Notes: generated by a model not told the origin, from the sequence alone. Positions 34,451 to 47,633 are shown, counted from the stretch's first letter. The stretch is 64,000 nucleotides of DNA from Platynereis dumerilii (GCA_026936325.1 JAPTHN010000015.1:7715267-7779266), one strand, 5' to 3'. Translations and numbers: made by a program.

Positions 34451-36063
34451 AGTTAACCATTTGCACTCAAACAGTTTTTTTTTTCGCTGGCCTGCAAAAC
34501 ATGCAGACATCATAACAAGGGGATACGAAGTCCACAATAAGTTGGACTTACGGACTAACAAGCAGCAAACAAGAGTAAAAGATACAAAGAAAACAAAAAT
34601 AGCACCTCATGAGGTCCTTTACCAAGACTGCAATGAACATAACATACTGTGTATACTTCAGCTCACAATAGAACTAACAAGCAAGCAAAATAAAAATAAA
34701 GACTTTGACTATAACACAAGAAGATGACTACAAGAAACCTTCCAGACTGCTCTGTATATGCATGGTTTAAAGTCATCTTATTAACAATAGCTCCGTATAT
34801 ATAACAAGGAAGCTGAATGAGAGGGGAAACAAGTATCTGAAACCAGAAAGACTCATCTATGGCCCACACAATGTGAACATAAAATCAAAGCAAAAAGGGA
34901 AGAGCCTAGACACTTTGAAACATAAAGATTGATAGATAACTTTTTCTTTTTTGCTCCTCAGCAGTTGCTACATAAACCAGTGAGATGAAAGACGGTTACA
35001 TCCCAATGCTACATGGAGTGGAATAAGAAACCTGTTTATTTCTGGCTGATTTTTTGTGGAATGGCTCATATGAGGACATGATTCTGCCAAACTAGCCCTT
35101 CCTCTATCAAATATCTTCCACTACTTGTCCAGCGATGTTGGAATGGTCATAGTTCTCTGATGGCTTGGCTGGAGACCACCTACTTCACTGTAAAACAGTC
35201 CCTGAAAGTTGGCAGTGACTCTATAAAGTTTTTGTCTCAACAATCGGCGAAGTTGTTGAATGACAATAGTCATTTACACTACTCACTGCATTGTCTTTTA
35301 ACATTGACTCCGAGGACCGATCGCATCCGCGATAGTATAGGTAGACAATCTTTCATTTCCAATGGGGGACTAATAATACTGTAGACATTCAGAAATTGTA
35401 TGATTTACTGGTCAATTTTACTGTGTATTCCAGCCTTAATGCAGCTACCAAGTGTACAAGCCATCAGCAGGATACCAGTAGGCTGCCAGCAGGCTACCAG
35501 CAAGTTAGGACAACTTGCCTTATGTAGTCTGTAGCCAGGAGTCCAGTTGTTTATCTAAGGAATAATGACCCTGTATCCATATGTCACAGCAGAGTATTGA
35601 GCAAGGCATTTCTCCTGTCATCTCCCAATGCCATTACAGAAGACCTAAGTTGCCTCCCACTTAATGGAAGCAATATGATCTTTTGCAGAGGTCAGGCTGA
35701 TGGCAGATGACACTCATTTATACTTAATACTCCCATCAAGAAGAGATGGCATTTTTTGGTATCGACTCCTTATTTATAGCTTCCCTTTTGCCATTTTTGT
35801 CCCTTGTTTTGTTTTTTAGAGATATATTCTTAATGGGAGAGGTAATAGGTTGCAGATGGTTTTCATTATCACAAATGAATATGTCATTATTTAATGTATG
35901 GATTTCTGTCTGAGGGATATTTGCATTTATGATGAGGTCCAAACAAACTCTTTGCACTTGCAAAATTAAGTTCAGTAGCCACAATTATCATATTCTGTTC
36001 AAAGAAATTTAGCTGAAAGAAACAGTTGCAGTTCACACTGAGAGTTTTTTTCTGTACAGGGTG

Positions 36064-36400
36064 ACACAAAAAAAAGTTTATACTTGTGTAAATGAAGTTT
36101 ACCAATGCACACTGCAGCTGAAAAGTACACAAGTTTCATGAAATTATACACAGTGATGTACCTATTTGTTGACAAATCACTGCTTAAGTTTTCTTGTCCT
36201 AGTTACAAAATTGACCTCAGAGTGACCTTTTTTAAAGCCTATATCATTGAAATTGATGTCTTTTGAATTTTTTGTGTCCGTTTCTTACATAGATTTTTTG
36301 TAAAGTCAGCTGATAGGTAAAATGTCTTAAAGGTAATGCCATCTATATATGCCAATGATATTTAGTCATATTACGGGTAGTCAAGGCTTGGTGGGAATAG
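36064..36400. mobile_element. Probable transposon fragment at unit 2 junction
   Basis: Homology to the other units stops at TTTTTTTCTGTA (36047-36058) and resumes in block N near 36430. The foreign piece begins CAGGGTGACACAAAAAAAAG just after a TA (36057-36058), which looks like a transposon terminus. No matching opposite end was found, so it is a fragment or an adjoining deletion removed it. Confidence 0.4.
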
Positions 36401-36716
36401 ATTACTGCTGATCGAAATTTACCTAAATTTTGACTGACCTCTTTTGAAAGTGCTAAACAGACCGTTTCAAAGTAATTATCCATTTTCTTCAAGACAACCA
36501 ATCTGTAAACTGTTATTAGAAATGGAGACATCATCATGTCCAAAACTGGATTGAGAACAGATTACTGCTGATCGAAATTTACCTAAATTTTGACTGACCT
36601 CTTTTGAAAGTGCTAAACCGACCGTTTCAAAGTAATTATCCATTTTCTTCAAGACAACCAATCTGTAAACTATAATTAGAGATGGAGACATCATCATATC
36701 CAAAACTGGATTGAGA
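36401..36716 (+). repeat. 160-bp tandem duplication in block N
   Basis: Two adjacent copies (36401-36560, 36561-36716), alike except for a handful of substitutions (for example AACAGACC versus AACCGACC). Other N copies have one. The two nested minus frames of 66 and 75 codons (36343-36703) are by-products. Confidence 0.95.
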
Positions 36717-36992
36717 GCTTAATTGATTTTGAAGGTGAATTCCAGGGCTTGCATGAATTTGGTTTAATAAATTGGTTTGAGCGAGTTACCCTGTCCTTGT
36801 GACAGGAAGTATCGAGGAGAGAGGGGGGCAGCTAATTCAAAATGGGCTTTGCTCCCCCTCATTTCCCCATTATTTTCTTTTAAAAAATGGAAAAGAGTTG
36901 TTGTGGCTGATTGGTTTTATGTCAAAATGTGAAATGAAAAGAAAATTAACCCACCCCCCCAACTTATTTCTTGATTTTTCTATTTTCCGAAT

Positions 36993-38622
36993 GGGCAGTT
37001 TTACAGTATTTGCACTCAAAGTGTCTCATGGGGGGTCAAAATAAAGTTTGGAATTTGAGAATTTCCATCATCCTATCATAAAATTAACATATTACTGTTT
37101 CTATAATCAAAGAGGACTGAAGTGATTTGGTGGTTCACTACCAAAATACCGCTACTTAAAGTAGGCAAGGGTTGATTCTTGAAAAAACTGTTTATCAGGA
37201 AAAATATCCGTCCAGAAACAATTTTCACCCATTCTTATTCTTGGAAATCAAGCCACATTGTTGCATAGGAACATCAAAACCCATACAAAACTTAAATTTT
37301 GATTAAACATGCCACAATTTTTTTTTAACCATTTTTATTACGAAATTACAGAAATCTGGCTTGCCATTACCTTGAAAGTTTCTGTTGAGTAGGGTACTAG
37401 TCTCAAAAGACACATGATTTCCATGGTTAATAATCCCTAGGTATCCTATTAACCCCATGACAAGTTTTGTAACTGTACGATTGAAACTCATGGTGTTCGG
37501 CTGTGTCAAACATAGTGTTTTGGAGCAAAAAACCGCCGAAAATGACCAAAAATCAGGCGCCTTTTGAAAAATCATCTTTGATGGCTCCATTAGCAAGATA
37601 TTTGGTTATTATCCTTTAAAGTCATTCAGTTAATAGTGAAAAATTACAATTATATCGATATATGACACAAATAAATCAACTTTTTTCTCAATTTTGATTT
37701 TCTCAAAATAGTGTAATAGATAACGAAAGATAATATATTTGACATTTTCAATACTTATCAAACCCTTTTTAGGCATCCAGGTTTACTTAGTTTGTATAAC
37801 CATGGCCGTTTCTTCAATGAATCCAGTGTTAAAACGCAAGAATCAGAGCAAAATTTCTGATGGGTTGGAGAGGACATTTTTTTGACATCATGAATTTTAA
37901 TTTCTAAGAAAATGTATGAACATGGCCTGGATATCTTTTTAACTTGTATTTGTCACATACTTGTAAAGGTACATGATTGAGCAAAAGATACACAAATAGC
38001 TTGTTTTTCCTACAAAATACTTAGTGTTTTTTCTATGGGTTGGAGAGGACATGCTTTTTTTGACATCACATTCGAGCCTCACATTTTGAAAACCAATTAT
38101 GGTTAGTGAAACAAATGTTTCTGTTTTACCTTGAGATATGTCTCAAGCTTCAAAATTAACACAAACAGTATACACATTCTTTGATACCTACTTATACCAG
38201 CGTATAAAGCAACTGATGGTCCATCGAAAACAAAATTTTTGACATCTGCCATTTTTTACATTTTAGGACCCAAGTCATGTTGTATATAAGTTATTCAGAT
38301 GAAACCTGTTGTATTTTATGCCCAAGACATGGGTCTAGACAGGCATCATTAACATGAATTACAAGTGCCTGCCTTTGCTTTTCTGTGTTGCCATAAAAAT
38401 ATGTGAAACTCTCCGTGAGACACAAAAAAGTGCAAGAATTGGTCATAAATCGCCTACTGTTTCAAAAGTAAGCATCGTAGCAAGGTAAAATTTGGTACAC
38501 ATACACTTCAATATAGTGCAAGACTGCCATCAAGACAAATTTCTGTGTATCTGTCATACTTTTCTCAGAGTAATTGCTTAAAGACGAAAAATCGGCCGAG
38601 TGCAAATACCGTAAAACTGCCC
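36993..38622. mobile_element. Inverted-repeat element of about 1.63 kb in unit 2 block N
   Basis: The ends GGGCAGTTTTACRGTATTTG continue to a 25-bp inverted repeat with one mismatch. It interrupts block N at a point that is continuous in the copy at about 9040-9050. Flanking direct repeats can be read as 4 bp (GAAT) up to 7 bp (CCGAATG), because the ends and flank share bases. No superfamily is assigned. Internally the phrase GGGTTGGAGAGGACAT occurs twice (about 37863 and 38038). The 97-codon minus frame (37303-37596) is not recognised. Confidence 0.75.
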
Positions 38623-41600
38623 GAATGCATATTGTGCCATTCTAATTATTACTTCTGTGTCAAAAGCAGTGCTCCGATTAGAATAATTTATTTCACATGG
38701 CAAATTCAACATCAGTGATGTCACGCAGTCTGCAGATAGTATTGGTGAGAAAATCATGTAAGATTCCAATTTTGAGCACATAGATGGAATGGATAAACTA
38801 TGTACGCAGAATCTCTGAAAATGCATTACAAGTCAGCAGATGATAATTCACAGTAGCTCAGAAAACACTGAGGGATCTACATTTTGAACTTGCAGATGGA
38901 TAATCAGAGGAGATCAGAAAATCTGCAAGGTTCTTGTGTTTTGACACAAAGGTTCACCCACCATCTCCATAGTTGAAGTAAAGATGCAATTGGAGCTTGC
39001 CTAATCTTCTAAGTGAGTCATATTCTCTTTAAATAAAGCAGTCTGCCATATAAGAATCACAACAGAGCACAACCAAAGCTGTATCTTAATATAATAATTA
39101 CAAAAAAGTGTGGAAAAGAAACTAGACTGCCATAGAAGCCACCCTAGTTTGGCTTTCCTTGAAACTTCATTAACATTTTAAATTTCCACAGTAGTCGCTT
39201 AATAATTAATCTTTGTCAGTAATGGCCCGTGGAAAACTTAACTTGGCTTTCTGGTCTTTCTTTACCAGAATCACAAGCATTAATCGAGCTTTTGTTGCCC
39301 TGGGTAACTTAATAAGGGTTGCAAGCTTGACTTGGGCTATTGTATGTTTTGACAATGGAGTAATCAACGTGATTGCCTGTTTTTTGTTGATTTCCCCAGC
39401 AGCAAAAAGCGATGCGATCTATTATTGCAGATTGGAGCAGCCTTACATGCTGAAGAATGTTGCTAATCAGATAATGACCTTTTGTGTGAGAGATGATCTG
39501 GTTTCTCAGATCTGCATGGTAAATTAAATGCCTCACCACTTGTGGATCCTTACCTTGCTTTTTTGTACACTGCCAGCCAAAAGTATGGAAACGCATGGAA
39601 CAGTCTAGTCTTGGAGCATTTCAGAATGTAAATTTAATTTTTAGAGGTTAAATCATGAACGTGTTAGTCATAAAAAGTGTCTAAATAAAGTCTGTGGAGA
39701 CTGAATTAGAGGTAGTTGAGTTAAAATCTTTCAGAACCCTGAAAGTTACATTATGCAGCCTAAAGACAAGTAAAATTGCTTGCGTCAGTTATCAGAAAGA
39801 GGCAGCCGATAATTTGAATGTATATTACTGACTGGTTTCAATCCTCCCTCACCTCATTGCTGTTTACTCATCCCAAAAAGGCTACCAGGTGCATAAATGC
39901 AGGACATAAAGCCCTAATCATCCATCCGTGCACCTACTTTAAAGAAGCAGGCTACAGACTTGTCCGGATTCTGGAGCATAATTTGTCACAATGAAATGGC
40001 CCAGTTGTGTCACTTAGGTATCAATAATGAGAGGACACATCTGCCATGTCCGGTAGCACAGGCAGAACCATTTGTAATAGACCAGAATGCTGTCAATGTT
40101 TTTCTCCGTCAATTATAATGATTAACTTAGACTTACTGTTCTCTTTATATCCCCATCATGGCAGTTTAAAAAACCCTGGGAAAAGAACAGATAGCAAGGT
40201 CTAAGGAGCTTGTAGAAGATGTTAAGCCTATTCACTATATATATAGTGGGGAAACGAGGGCATTAAAAACAGACCTAAAATAGATTGCACTAATTCATGA
40301 AAGAAGTCACGATATAAGTATAATTGGAAATCTGATACATGGTTATAACAGCTAAGATTTTTATGTCTTAATTTCTTGTCATCTAGAGAGTTGATTTGGA
40401 CAATGTAATTGACCAGACAATGTCTGATTTGGGGAAAATTAAGCCTGGACAGTGCAGAGTAATGCTTAGTGGGCTTCAATATATAATTTAAATTTAAATA
40501 TAATGAAAGAAACGTGGTTTTGATGAACCATTGAAGGATACTTGCAGATTTGAAACCTAGGACTGCCCCTAGAATTGAATTATGTTTAAACCAGCCTCCT
40601 TGAAGATGTTGAAAGAAACAGATTCTGAATCCAACACAGTCAATAACGGCCCTTTTCAGAGATAAAATAAATAACATTGTAAATTTCATAGAAGTATACT
40701 GTATAAAGAAACGAATCATCAAAATCAGGCAAAACCTAAAAATTAAAAAAAACAAGTTTTTCATTCATGTGAGAAAGTGATTTTACTGTTATCTATGTAT
40801 TTGAGACTGACTGCCACAAATGTCAGTCAACTAACTTTAGGGGGGAATCATTGGAGAGAAAACCAGTGAGTAAAATGACCACAACACATAAATCATGAAC
40901 ATGAGTACACCATAGTATACAACGGGCAGAAATAAACATTTTATATCCAACCTTTCAGCCTTTCCTTGGTAGTAACAGAATGTTTGTATGTAATGTTTAG
41001 ACAGCCCTGGGCCAGCAAGACTGTACCTTAGGGAAAAACAGTAGCGGACTGTCCAACAGAGTTAGTCAGGCATGATACACACTGACAGTGGGCAATATGG
41101 GCCAGTCAAGGCAGCCTCCATGTCTCTATCATTCTTGCTTTGGCCACACTTTAAAACAGATTGCTTTGCTTCAACTATTCTAAATGTTGTTCAAAGATGC
41201 CCTATGTCTTGGAAGTACGTGTATTGTCAATTCCATTTCTCTACATATTCATTCATAGTTCTCATAAAACTCAGGATTGTATAAATGACTTATTTGTCTT
41301 TATGTCCTTTTGGCTGCCTTGTCTCTTCCTTTGTAAACTACAAAAATTACAAACAATTTCTATCGAATTAATATTTTCGCTCTCATTTAAAAAGTGTGGA
41401 ACAAACAGAATAATAAAACAGTCATCAATTTTTCTTTCTGTTTAAGCATGAAAAATCCACAAGAAATAAAGAGAAGATGTTATATTCCAAATGATTCTCA
41501 ACTTGTGAGAAAGAAACTAACTTGAGCTTAAATTGTGCAAAACATTTTGATTCCCCTTTCACATCTGTGAGTAGGCCTACTTTCGTTTAGATTTTTTTAC

Positions 41601-42813
41601 AAAAACTCTTGGGAGAGGTTGACAGCCTTCAAATGCCCATAGAAGATAGGGATTAGACAAGGTGTTTGTCACAGGGTGCTTATAGCTAGATGACAGGGAA
41701 ATGTGTCTTTTGGAGTCAAAGGGCACTTGCTGAAGGAGTTTAATCAAGAAGATACAATAGCACAGAGAAAGCTTCATCAGGAGGCCCTTTCCTTAGATGA
41801 CGCCTCTAAGAAGAGACTATGTTGTAAGGTCTTGCTGAAGTGGAGATCTTTTTCTAAGATCAGGGTCTTCTTCTCCTTTTTGCTGCCTTGTTGGTTATTT
41901 TTGGTTCTTTGTGGGACTGTCTGCTCTTTCTGGTTCTTTCTGGTTCATTTTGTAGAGCTGTTCTGACATTGCTATCTGCTTTGCTCGCTTTTAAACTCCT
42001 ACTCTTTTCTATATATACATGGACAGAAGGTTGACAAGAGTTATTCATGAAATGTGAATTATCTAGCTCTTTATTACTACCAATACCTCATTTGCTCCCC
42101 CTGGATGTTCTGCAAAATCATTTGACACTTTATTTTTAAAACTTGTAAGTATCAATGGTTAAAAAGACTTGTATCTTTGCTGCAATGTCTTCTTCTTCCA
42201 CAGTTATGATTCTTTCTCAATCTTCAAGATGACTCTTTCAAAATCTGACTCAAACAGCATGGGTTCTTCAACTTCTGACTGTCTCTTACAATATACATAA
42301 TGATTTATTATACTGTCCGCTTCTCACTCTTTCTCCAAAAGACTGTTGCAAACTCAGTTTTACTCTCTCCAAAAGCCTTCCAAAAGACTGTTGCAGACTC
42401 ATTTTGACTCTCTCCAAAAGCCTCGGACAAAATCATTCGTATTTCGATGTCTTTTGTCGGACTCTGTTGTACGCTCCAGACTCCAGCTAAATATTTTTTG
42501 AACTCAAAACCACAACAACCAGTGAGAGTGTTAGGGAGTCTCTAAATATGTAGACTCTATTGGCTGGATGGCAAAATACACTTTAGAGCATTAGCTGACG
42601 TCACTTTGGAACGTAGGAGCCATTGCCTTGATTTGAAAAGGTCAGTTGGTGGCTATTGATGTTCGCGGATTGGAGAAACCACACAAAGTCCCAAAGTCCT
42701 CTCAGCGAAGTTCTTAGTTTTAAAATTAAGAATTATGTTGCTGTATAAGGCAGATGGTTATTCGGTGATTCTTAGTGATTAATAGAATTTTCATCTTTAA
42801 TATAGGACTATAA

Positions 42814-43128
42814 TTACTTTGTTTTATTCCTAATAAATATCAAGGAGTCTGTGTAATACACACCAAGTTCTGATATTGTTGCCGTCAAGAGTTGAATGAC
42901 CGGCTCCTCGATGTGCTGCTTGGAAGTGCTCAACAGATTGCACTCCATATTTAAATTATATACCAATGCATAGACACCGATACAAAGGACCATCACTGCG
43001 CCATCTCTCAGAAAGAGGTTTCGCTGCAAACCTTCACCCAGAAACAACAGCCTGGCATATGATATAAAGCGCTCTATATTCCGTCTGGCTTTGTATTTGC
43101 GGCGGAATATCTTAGATTCCTGCGGCAC
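42814..43128 (-). other. Candidate exon with membrane-like segment, unit 3
   Basis: A 104-codon frame. It has a basic start (RRKYKARRNIERF), a hydrophobic run AVMVLCIGVYALVY that could span a membrane, then ISELGVYYTDSLIFIRNK. A possible splice donor GTAATT follows at its 3' end. In units 1, 2 and 4 the same stretch has indels or stops (for example 2 bp fewer in unit 2 within TTTGTATCGGTG), so at most one copy could be intact. It is not recognised. It could be a decayed duplicated gene or chance. Confidence 0.25.
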
Positions 43129-43235
43129 CGCGTCTTTATGAGATCATTCCTGGGCGCAATAGAAAAACAATGAGCATTCATCAGGAAGATGACAACGTAT
43201 GATAGATAGCGTATTTGATTGCCTGTGAATCTTTA

Positions 43236-43469
43236 TTAATCCGCGGTAGATGCGTGAGGCCGATCAGGGTGCCATGGCGATAAGGTCGCCTCATATCTCC
43301 CATCCATTGATGCAGAAGTAAACTCTGACACCACCTTGATGACATGATGGTTAGATGTCATGCTAAGAATCTCACAAGCTACTGAGAAAGGACTTCTTAT
43401 TCTCATGCTGCAATAATATTTCACTTCTTTCATGGCTGCCTGCTGTGATAACAAGTCACTGATCATCAT
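43236..43469 (-). other. Candidate 3'-terminal exon, unit 3
   Basis: The 77-codon frame ending at a TAA that overlaps AATAAA. A splice acceptor candidate ...GATGATGATCAG precedes TGACTTGTTATC. If joined to a donor AG|GTATCAG inside the upstream frame (43515-43787), the phases fit and the reading stays open to the stop. This is the best candidate gene structure in the array, but the peptide matches no family known to me. Confidence 0.28.
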
Positions 43470-43514
43470 CGCATGTCACACAGCAACAAAAAGTCAGGAC
43501 TCAAAGCAATTTGC

Positions 43515-43787
43515 CTACAAAACATGAATTGGGCTGCTCTTTATTGCTCCTGTTTGTTTACAGCAATTTGTAGAATCATCAAGCAATTTTCTTGCAATCT
43601 GATACCTCAATTTAATGCTTGGAAGTGTGCCATCAAATTGTATCAATTCACGAGGCCACCCAGTGATTCGATGTTTAGTTTTATGAGCAAATTTCCAAAC
43701 TATCGTGGCCCCTGTTTTGAAAGCAATTGCTGTACATGTGATCAAACTGTAAAGTCTTGCTGTAATAGCTGCAATATGTTTGACCAA
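43515..43787 (-). other. Candidate upstream exon, unit 3
   Basis: A 90-codon frame with a hydrophobic/basic start (LITCTAIAFKTGATIVWKF) and the run GWPRELIQFDGTLPSIKLRY. Close relatives are open in unit 2 (29463-29723) and unit 4 (54054-54314), while unit 1 has an indel. A donor-like GAG|GTATCA lies inside. See the entry at 43236-43469. Confidence 0.25.
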
Positions 43788-45199
43788 ATCCTGTATGATT
43801 TACAGTAATATTGATTTAAAGCATCTCCTATTTTAAAGAATTGTTGTAGTCCAATTGGACTCTAGTACCTATATATTATTATGTGTATTTTTGTATCGAC
43901 AAATATTTATTTCCTTATGTTTACAGTCATTTTACAATGCCTCAGGGATTAAAATTGATAACCTCATGCAGACAGATGTTTAATATTACAAATATTTCTT
44001 ATATCATGAATGCAGATTTTTATTGACAGATCATTTTCAGTTTTGCTTGGTAGATGTCTAACGAAGTTTGACCCATGGCTCGCTTTGTGACCACTCATAT
44101 GGCTGCAGATTAATGTGATAAACTAGTCCCTGATTAGCTTACGATCTGACCATTATTTATAAACATTTTCAATAAGCTTTTCGTAAGCTGTCTTGCAACA
44201 ATTTTCTATGCAGAACTTCCTTAAATTTTACAACTTCACTGCCCGGAATATCTTTATTTTATCACCATCAGTATTTACAGTGTACAGATTCTGAAGCACA
44301 ATGATACAACAGACTGAAATGGCTGTAGGATACAATCAAAGGAGGATAATGGTCCAAATAAACCAACATTGGAGCTGCAATACAACAGTATAATACAACA
44401 GTATCAGATAGTTGAGCAGTAATGTTCAACTTGTCTGGCAATGGAGGAGCTCACAATGAACCTTGGGATCCTTGGGCACTGGTGTCAATGACAGGCAGAG
44501 TTGCAAGCCTGAGGTTAAAGCATTTAGAAAAAACATGTCACAAGGCCAAAGCTGTTTAAGACTCAACTAAGTAAGTTTGGACATTTCCTTGAAAGAGAGT
44601 TGACTCATTTCCTTTTCGAAGCGTTTAATTTTGTTGTAATTGGCTCTGAGCGTGTCGCAAACACATCCCGCTGGAACTGGCCGCCAGTGCTGAAATGTGA
44701 AATTTCACTGTTAAATTCACTGTGGTGGACATAAGAGCAGGCAAGAAACTGTGCCTCCTAAAACTTAAATCGTAATGCAAAGTTCCAGAAAAATATCCCG
44801 CTTTATTGTAAATTACAGCATTTATGTGAGAATTTGGGAAAATCAAATTCATTTTGAATTTGTGTCTTATGAGCCATGGAAGCTCTTGTTGAGTCCTAAT
44901 CTGGTTTTAATGTGAACAGTATGTTGCAAGAACTGGCCGATGACTGTGACTGACGATAAGAAACCTATACTGGTCCTTGCAAGTTAATATTTTACAGTGA
45001 ATTTAACTTATCAAACACATTTTCAGCTTAAATACTGGGAGTAAGTGTACTTTTACTGTAAATTATTTAAGAGTGCTGTTTACAAATAGCTGTCCCGACG
45101 AATTGTGAGCTAGAATTGTGAGCTTCACTCGACGCATGCGAATCGGCAATATCAACGGTCAACCAAAGGTGAGATAAAAGGCGATGGTTGGCTGGCTAA

Positions 45200-45382
45200 A
45201 TGTTGACAGTGACAATCACAGAATGGATTAAAGACAAGTTTAGACAGCAACCTGAAATCTGTCTGAACAATATCAACAAGTCTTTAGACCAAGTCTTTGG
45301 GCCAAGTGTTTACAGCATTTGGTGCTGCCAAACTGCATTGAAATCTACTGGTGCAATGTATAGTTCACATGAACAACTATAG
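45200..45382 (+). CDS. Hypothetical 60-residue protein, unit 3
   Basis: The second open copy of the short frame at 33282-33467, with the same ATG and TATA-like upstream segment (AGATAAAAGG at about 45172-45181). It ends one codon earlier, at a TAG. Differences from unit 2 include K/T, S/T and G/S replacements. Confidence 0.28.
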   Translation: MLTVTITEWIKDKFRQQPEICLNNINKSLDQVFGPSVYSIWCCQTALKSTGAMYSSHEQL

Positions 45383-46103
45383 ATGAAAACTTCCCTGACT
45401 GATTAAACATGCAACAGATAACCCACAGGAGTGTTAGAAAGGGGTACAAAGGTGCTATCGGAGGAATTACCAGCTTGGATGACTCTCTTCTCTCTGTCCA
45501 AGATGAAAGGCCGGCAAGCAAGAATAGAGTTGAGTTGTTTATCTCACTGGAAAATGAGTATTTTAGCTAGAACACCTTTGGCTACATAATATGCGTTATG
45601 GTTATGCTACATTATTTGTATCTATTTTAGGCTCCATTATGTCATTGGCATGAATAACCTTATTAGCAAGGAGTCCCCAGATCAATGTGCATATAGAAGG
45701 TGGGACTAGACCTTATCACTGAATAGGAATTATATTCTGACAAAATAATGCCATATCATCTATGAATACGTCATAAATATAATGTCTATAAATATAATAT
45801 TTATAGACCGAAAATGATTCTTAAAACGCTGTCAGTACAGTAAATTGTAGATTGGGAGTAGAAGACAAGGTGAGAGGAAAAACTCCAATTTTGTAAAAAT
45901 TGTAACGACCCTCAATATTTTGTTGAAGTCATGAATCACTACTCGGAAAATAATCAATGTCTTCATGATAATATTTCATTGAGTATAGATGGAAAATCTA
46001 TTGTTCAGTTGCTGATATTTTAAAACGTCAAATTAGTATTTACTGAGAGTTTGTTCCAGTTCTGTTCTGGTTATGTTTTTTTCCTATTTACAAATCTCAA
46101 CAT

Positions 46104-46294
46104 CTTGCGCTTTTGGTGCAGATCCATATAGATCCATATTCTGATCCACAGAGACTGGTTTTCTCCATCTGTTGCCCTTGATTTTGCCACTAAGTGACCT
46201 TGGGCCTGCCATCTCTGACTTTGACCTTGTAGCTGATCCAATAACGGTCATATGTCTCGGTTAGTTTTCAGTTGGCCGGAGAAAAGCATCCCCA
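46104..46294. repeat. Inverted-repeat arm, unit 3 (left)
   Basis: Pairs with 47441-47633 in reverse complement. The outer ends GAGAAAAGCATCCC and GGGATGCTTTTCTC match exactly. Equivalent to 16570-16765. Confidence 0.75.
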
Positions 46295-46438
46295 AGGCTG
46301 GCGCTTGCTTGTTTTCTTCTGTTATTGGCCAGTTTTCCAATGACCTATGGCAAGTACAGCCCGCATTACTTGACCTTCAGACCTTTAGCAGTTCTGACTC
46401 GAACTGGAACATGCGACCCTGTTGACCTTGAATGACCT
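46195..46438. promoter_or_regulatory. Cluster of six TGACCT hexamers, unit 3
   Basis: TGACCT begins at 46195, 46222, 46341, 46371, 46423 and 46433. The fifth is part of TGACCTTGA, the complement of TCAAGGTCA, a form bound by ERR/NR5A-type receptors in animals. The function is unproven. Confidence 0.3.
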
Positions 46439-47440
46439 TTTTGATCTCTACCCCCTGAAGTTAACCACTTGCACTCAAACAATTTTTTGTGCCAGACTGC
46501 AAAAAGTGCAGACATCATAACAAGGAGATTCGAAATTCACCATAAGTTGGACTTACGGACTAACAAGCAGCAAATAAGAATATAAAAGATACAAAGAAAA
46601 CAAAAAGAGCACTTCATGAGGTCCTTTACCCAGACTGCAATGAACATAACATACTGTGTATACTTCAGCTCACCATACATATGTAGAGCTAACAAGCAAG
46701 CAAAAATAAAAATAAAGACTTTGACAATAACACAAGAAGATTACTTCAAGAACCTTCCCAGACTGCTCTGTATATGCATCTTTTAAAGTCATCTTTTAAC
46801 AATAGCTCCATATAAATAACAACGAAGCTGAACAAGAGGAGAAAACAAGTTTCTGAAACCAAGAAGAAGCTCATCTATTGCCCACACAATGTGAACATAA
46901 AATCAAAGCAAAAAGGGAAGAGCCTAGACACTTTGTAACATAAAGATTGATAGAGAACTTTTTCTTTTTTGCTCCGCAGCAGTTGCTACGTACATAAACC
47001 AGTAAGATGAAAGACTGTCACATCCCAATGTTACATGTAGTGGAATAAGAAACCTGTTTATTTCTGGCTGATGTTTTGTGGAATGGCTCATATGAAGAAA
47101 TGATTCTGCCAAACTAGCCCTTCCTCTATCGGATATCTTCCACTACATGTCCAGCGATGTTGGAATGGTCATAGCTCTCTGATGGCTTGGCTTGAGACCA
47201 CCTACTTCACTGTAAAACAGTCGCTAAAACTTGACATTCTCTGTGCAAAGTTTTAGTTTTTCACCTATCGCAGTTGTAGTAGGGACACAGTCTATATTTG
47301 TCAACTTTAGTATTCATGTTCATGAACATGGTTAGATCGAAATAAGTGCTGTAGTAATTATATTCCGACAAAAATTAATCCTGTTTTGATTATGAATAGT
47401 GGAATAACTATAAAGCAATGATCCAGCACTTAGCACTGGC

Positions 47441-47633
47441 CCATGGGATGCTTTTCTCCGGCCAACTGAAAACTAACCGAGACATATGACTGTTATTGGA
47501 TCAGTTACAAGGTCAAAGTCAGAGATGGCAGGCCCGAGGTCACCTAGTACCAAAATCAAGGGCAACTGATGGAGAAAACCAGTCTCTGTGGGACAGAGTA
47601 TGGATGTATTATGGATCTGTACCAAAAGTGCTA
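47441..47633. repeat. Inverted-repeat arm, unit 3 (right)
   Basis: The reverse complement of 46104-46294, about 190 bp, loop about 1.15 kb. Confidence 0.75.

Larger units (their letters stand above)
19342..39733 (+). repeat. Tandem unit 2, enlarged by insertions (20.4 kb)
   Basis: The same order of landmarks as the other units, but interrupted by a 5.6-kb insertion (20277-25877), a second insertion (25919-26789), a hAT-like element (30053-32370), an element of about 1.63 kb in block N (36993-38622) and a 160-bp tandem duplication. Without these the unit is close to 10 kb. The right inverted-repeat arm is absent near 35200, and the segment equivalent to 48722-49000 is replaced by foreign DNA at about 36050-36400. 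Confidence 0.9.
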
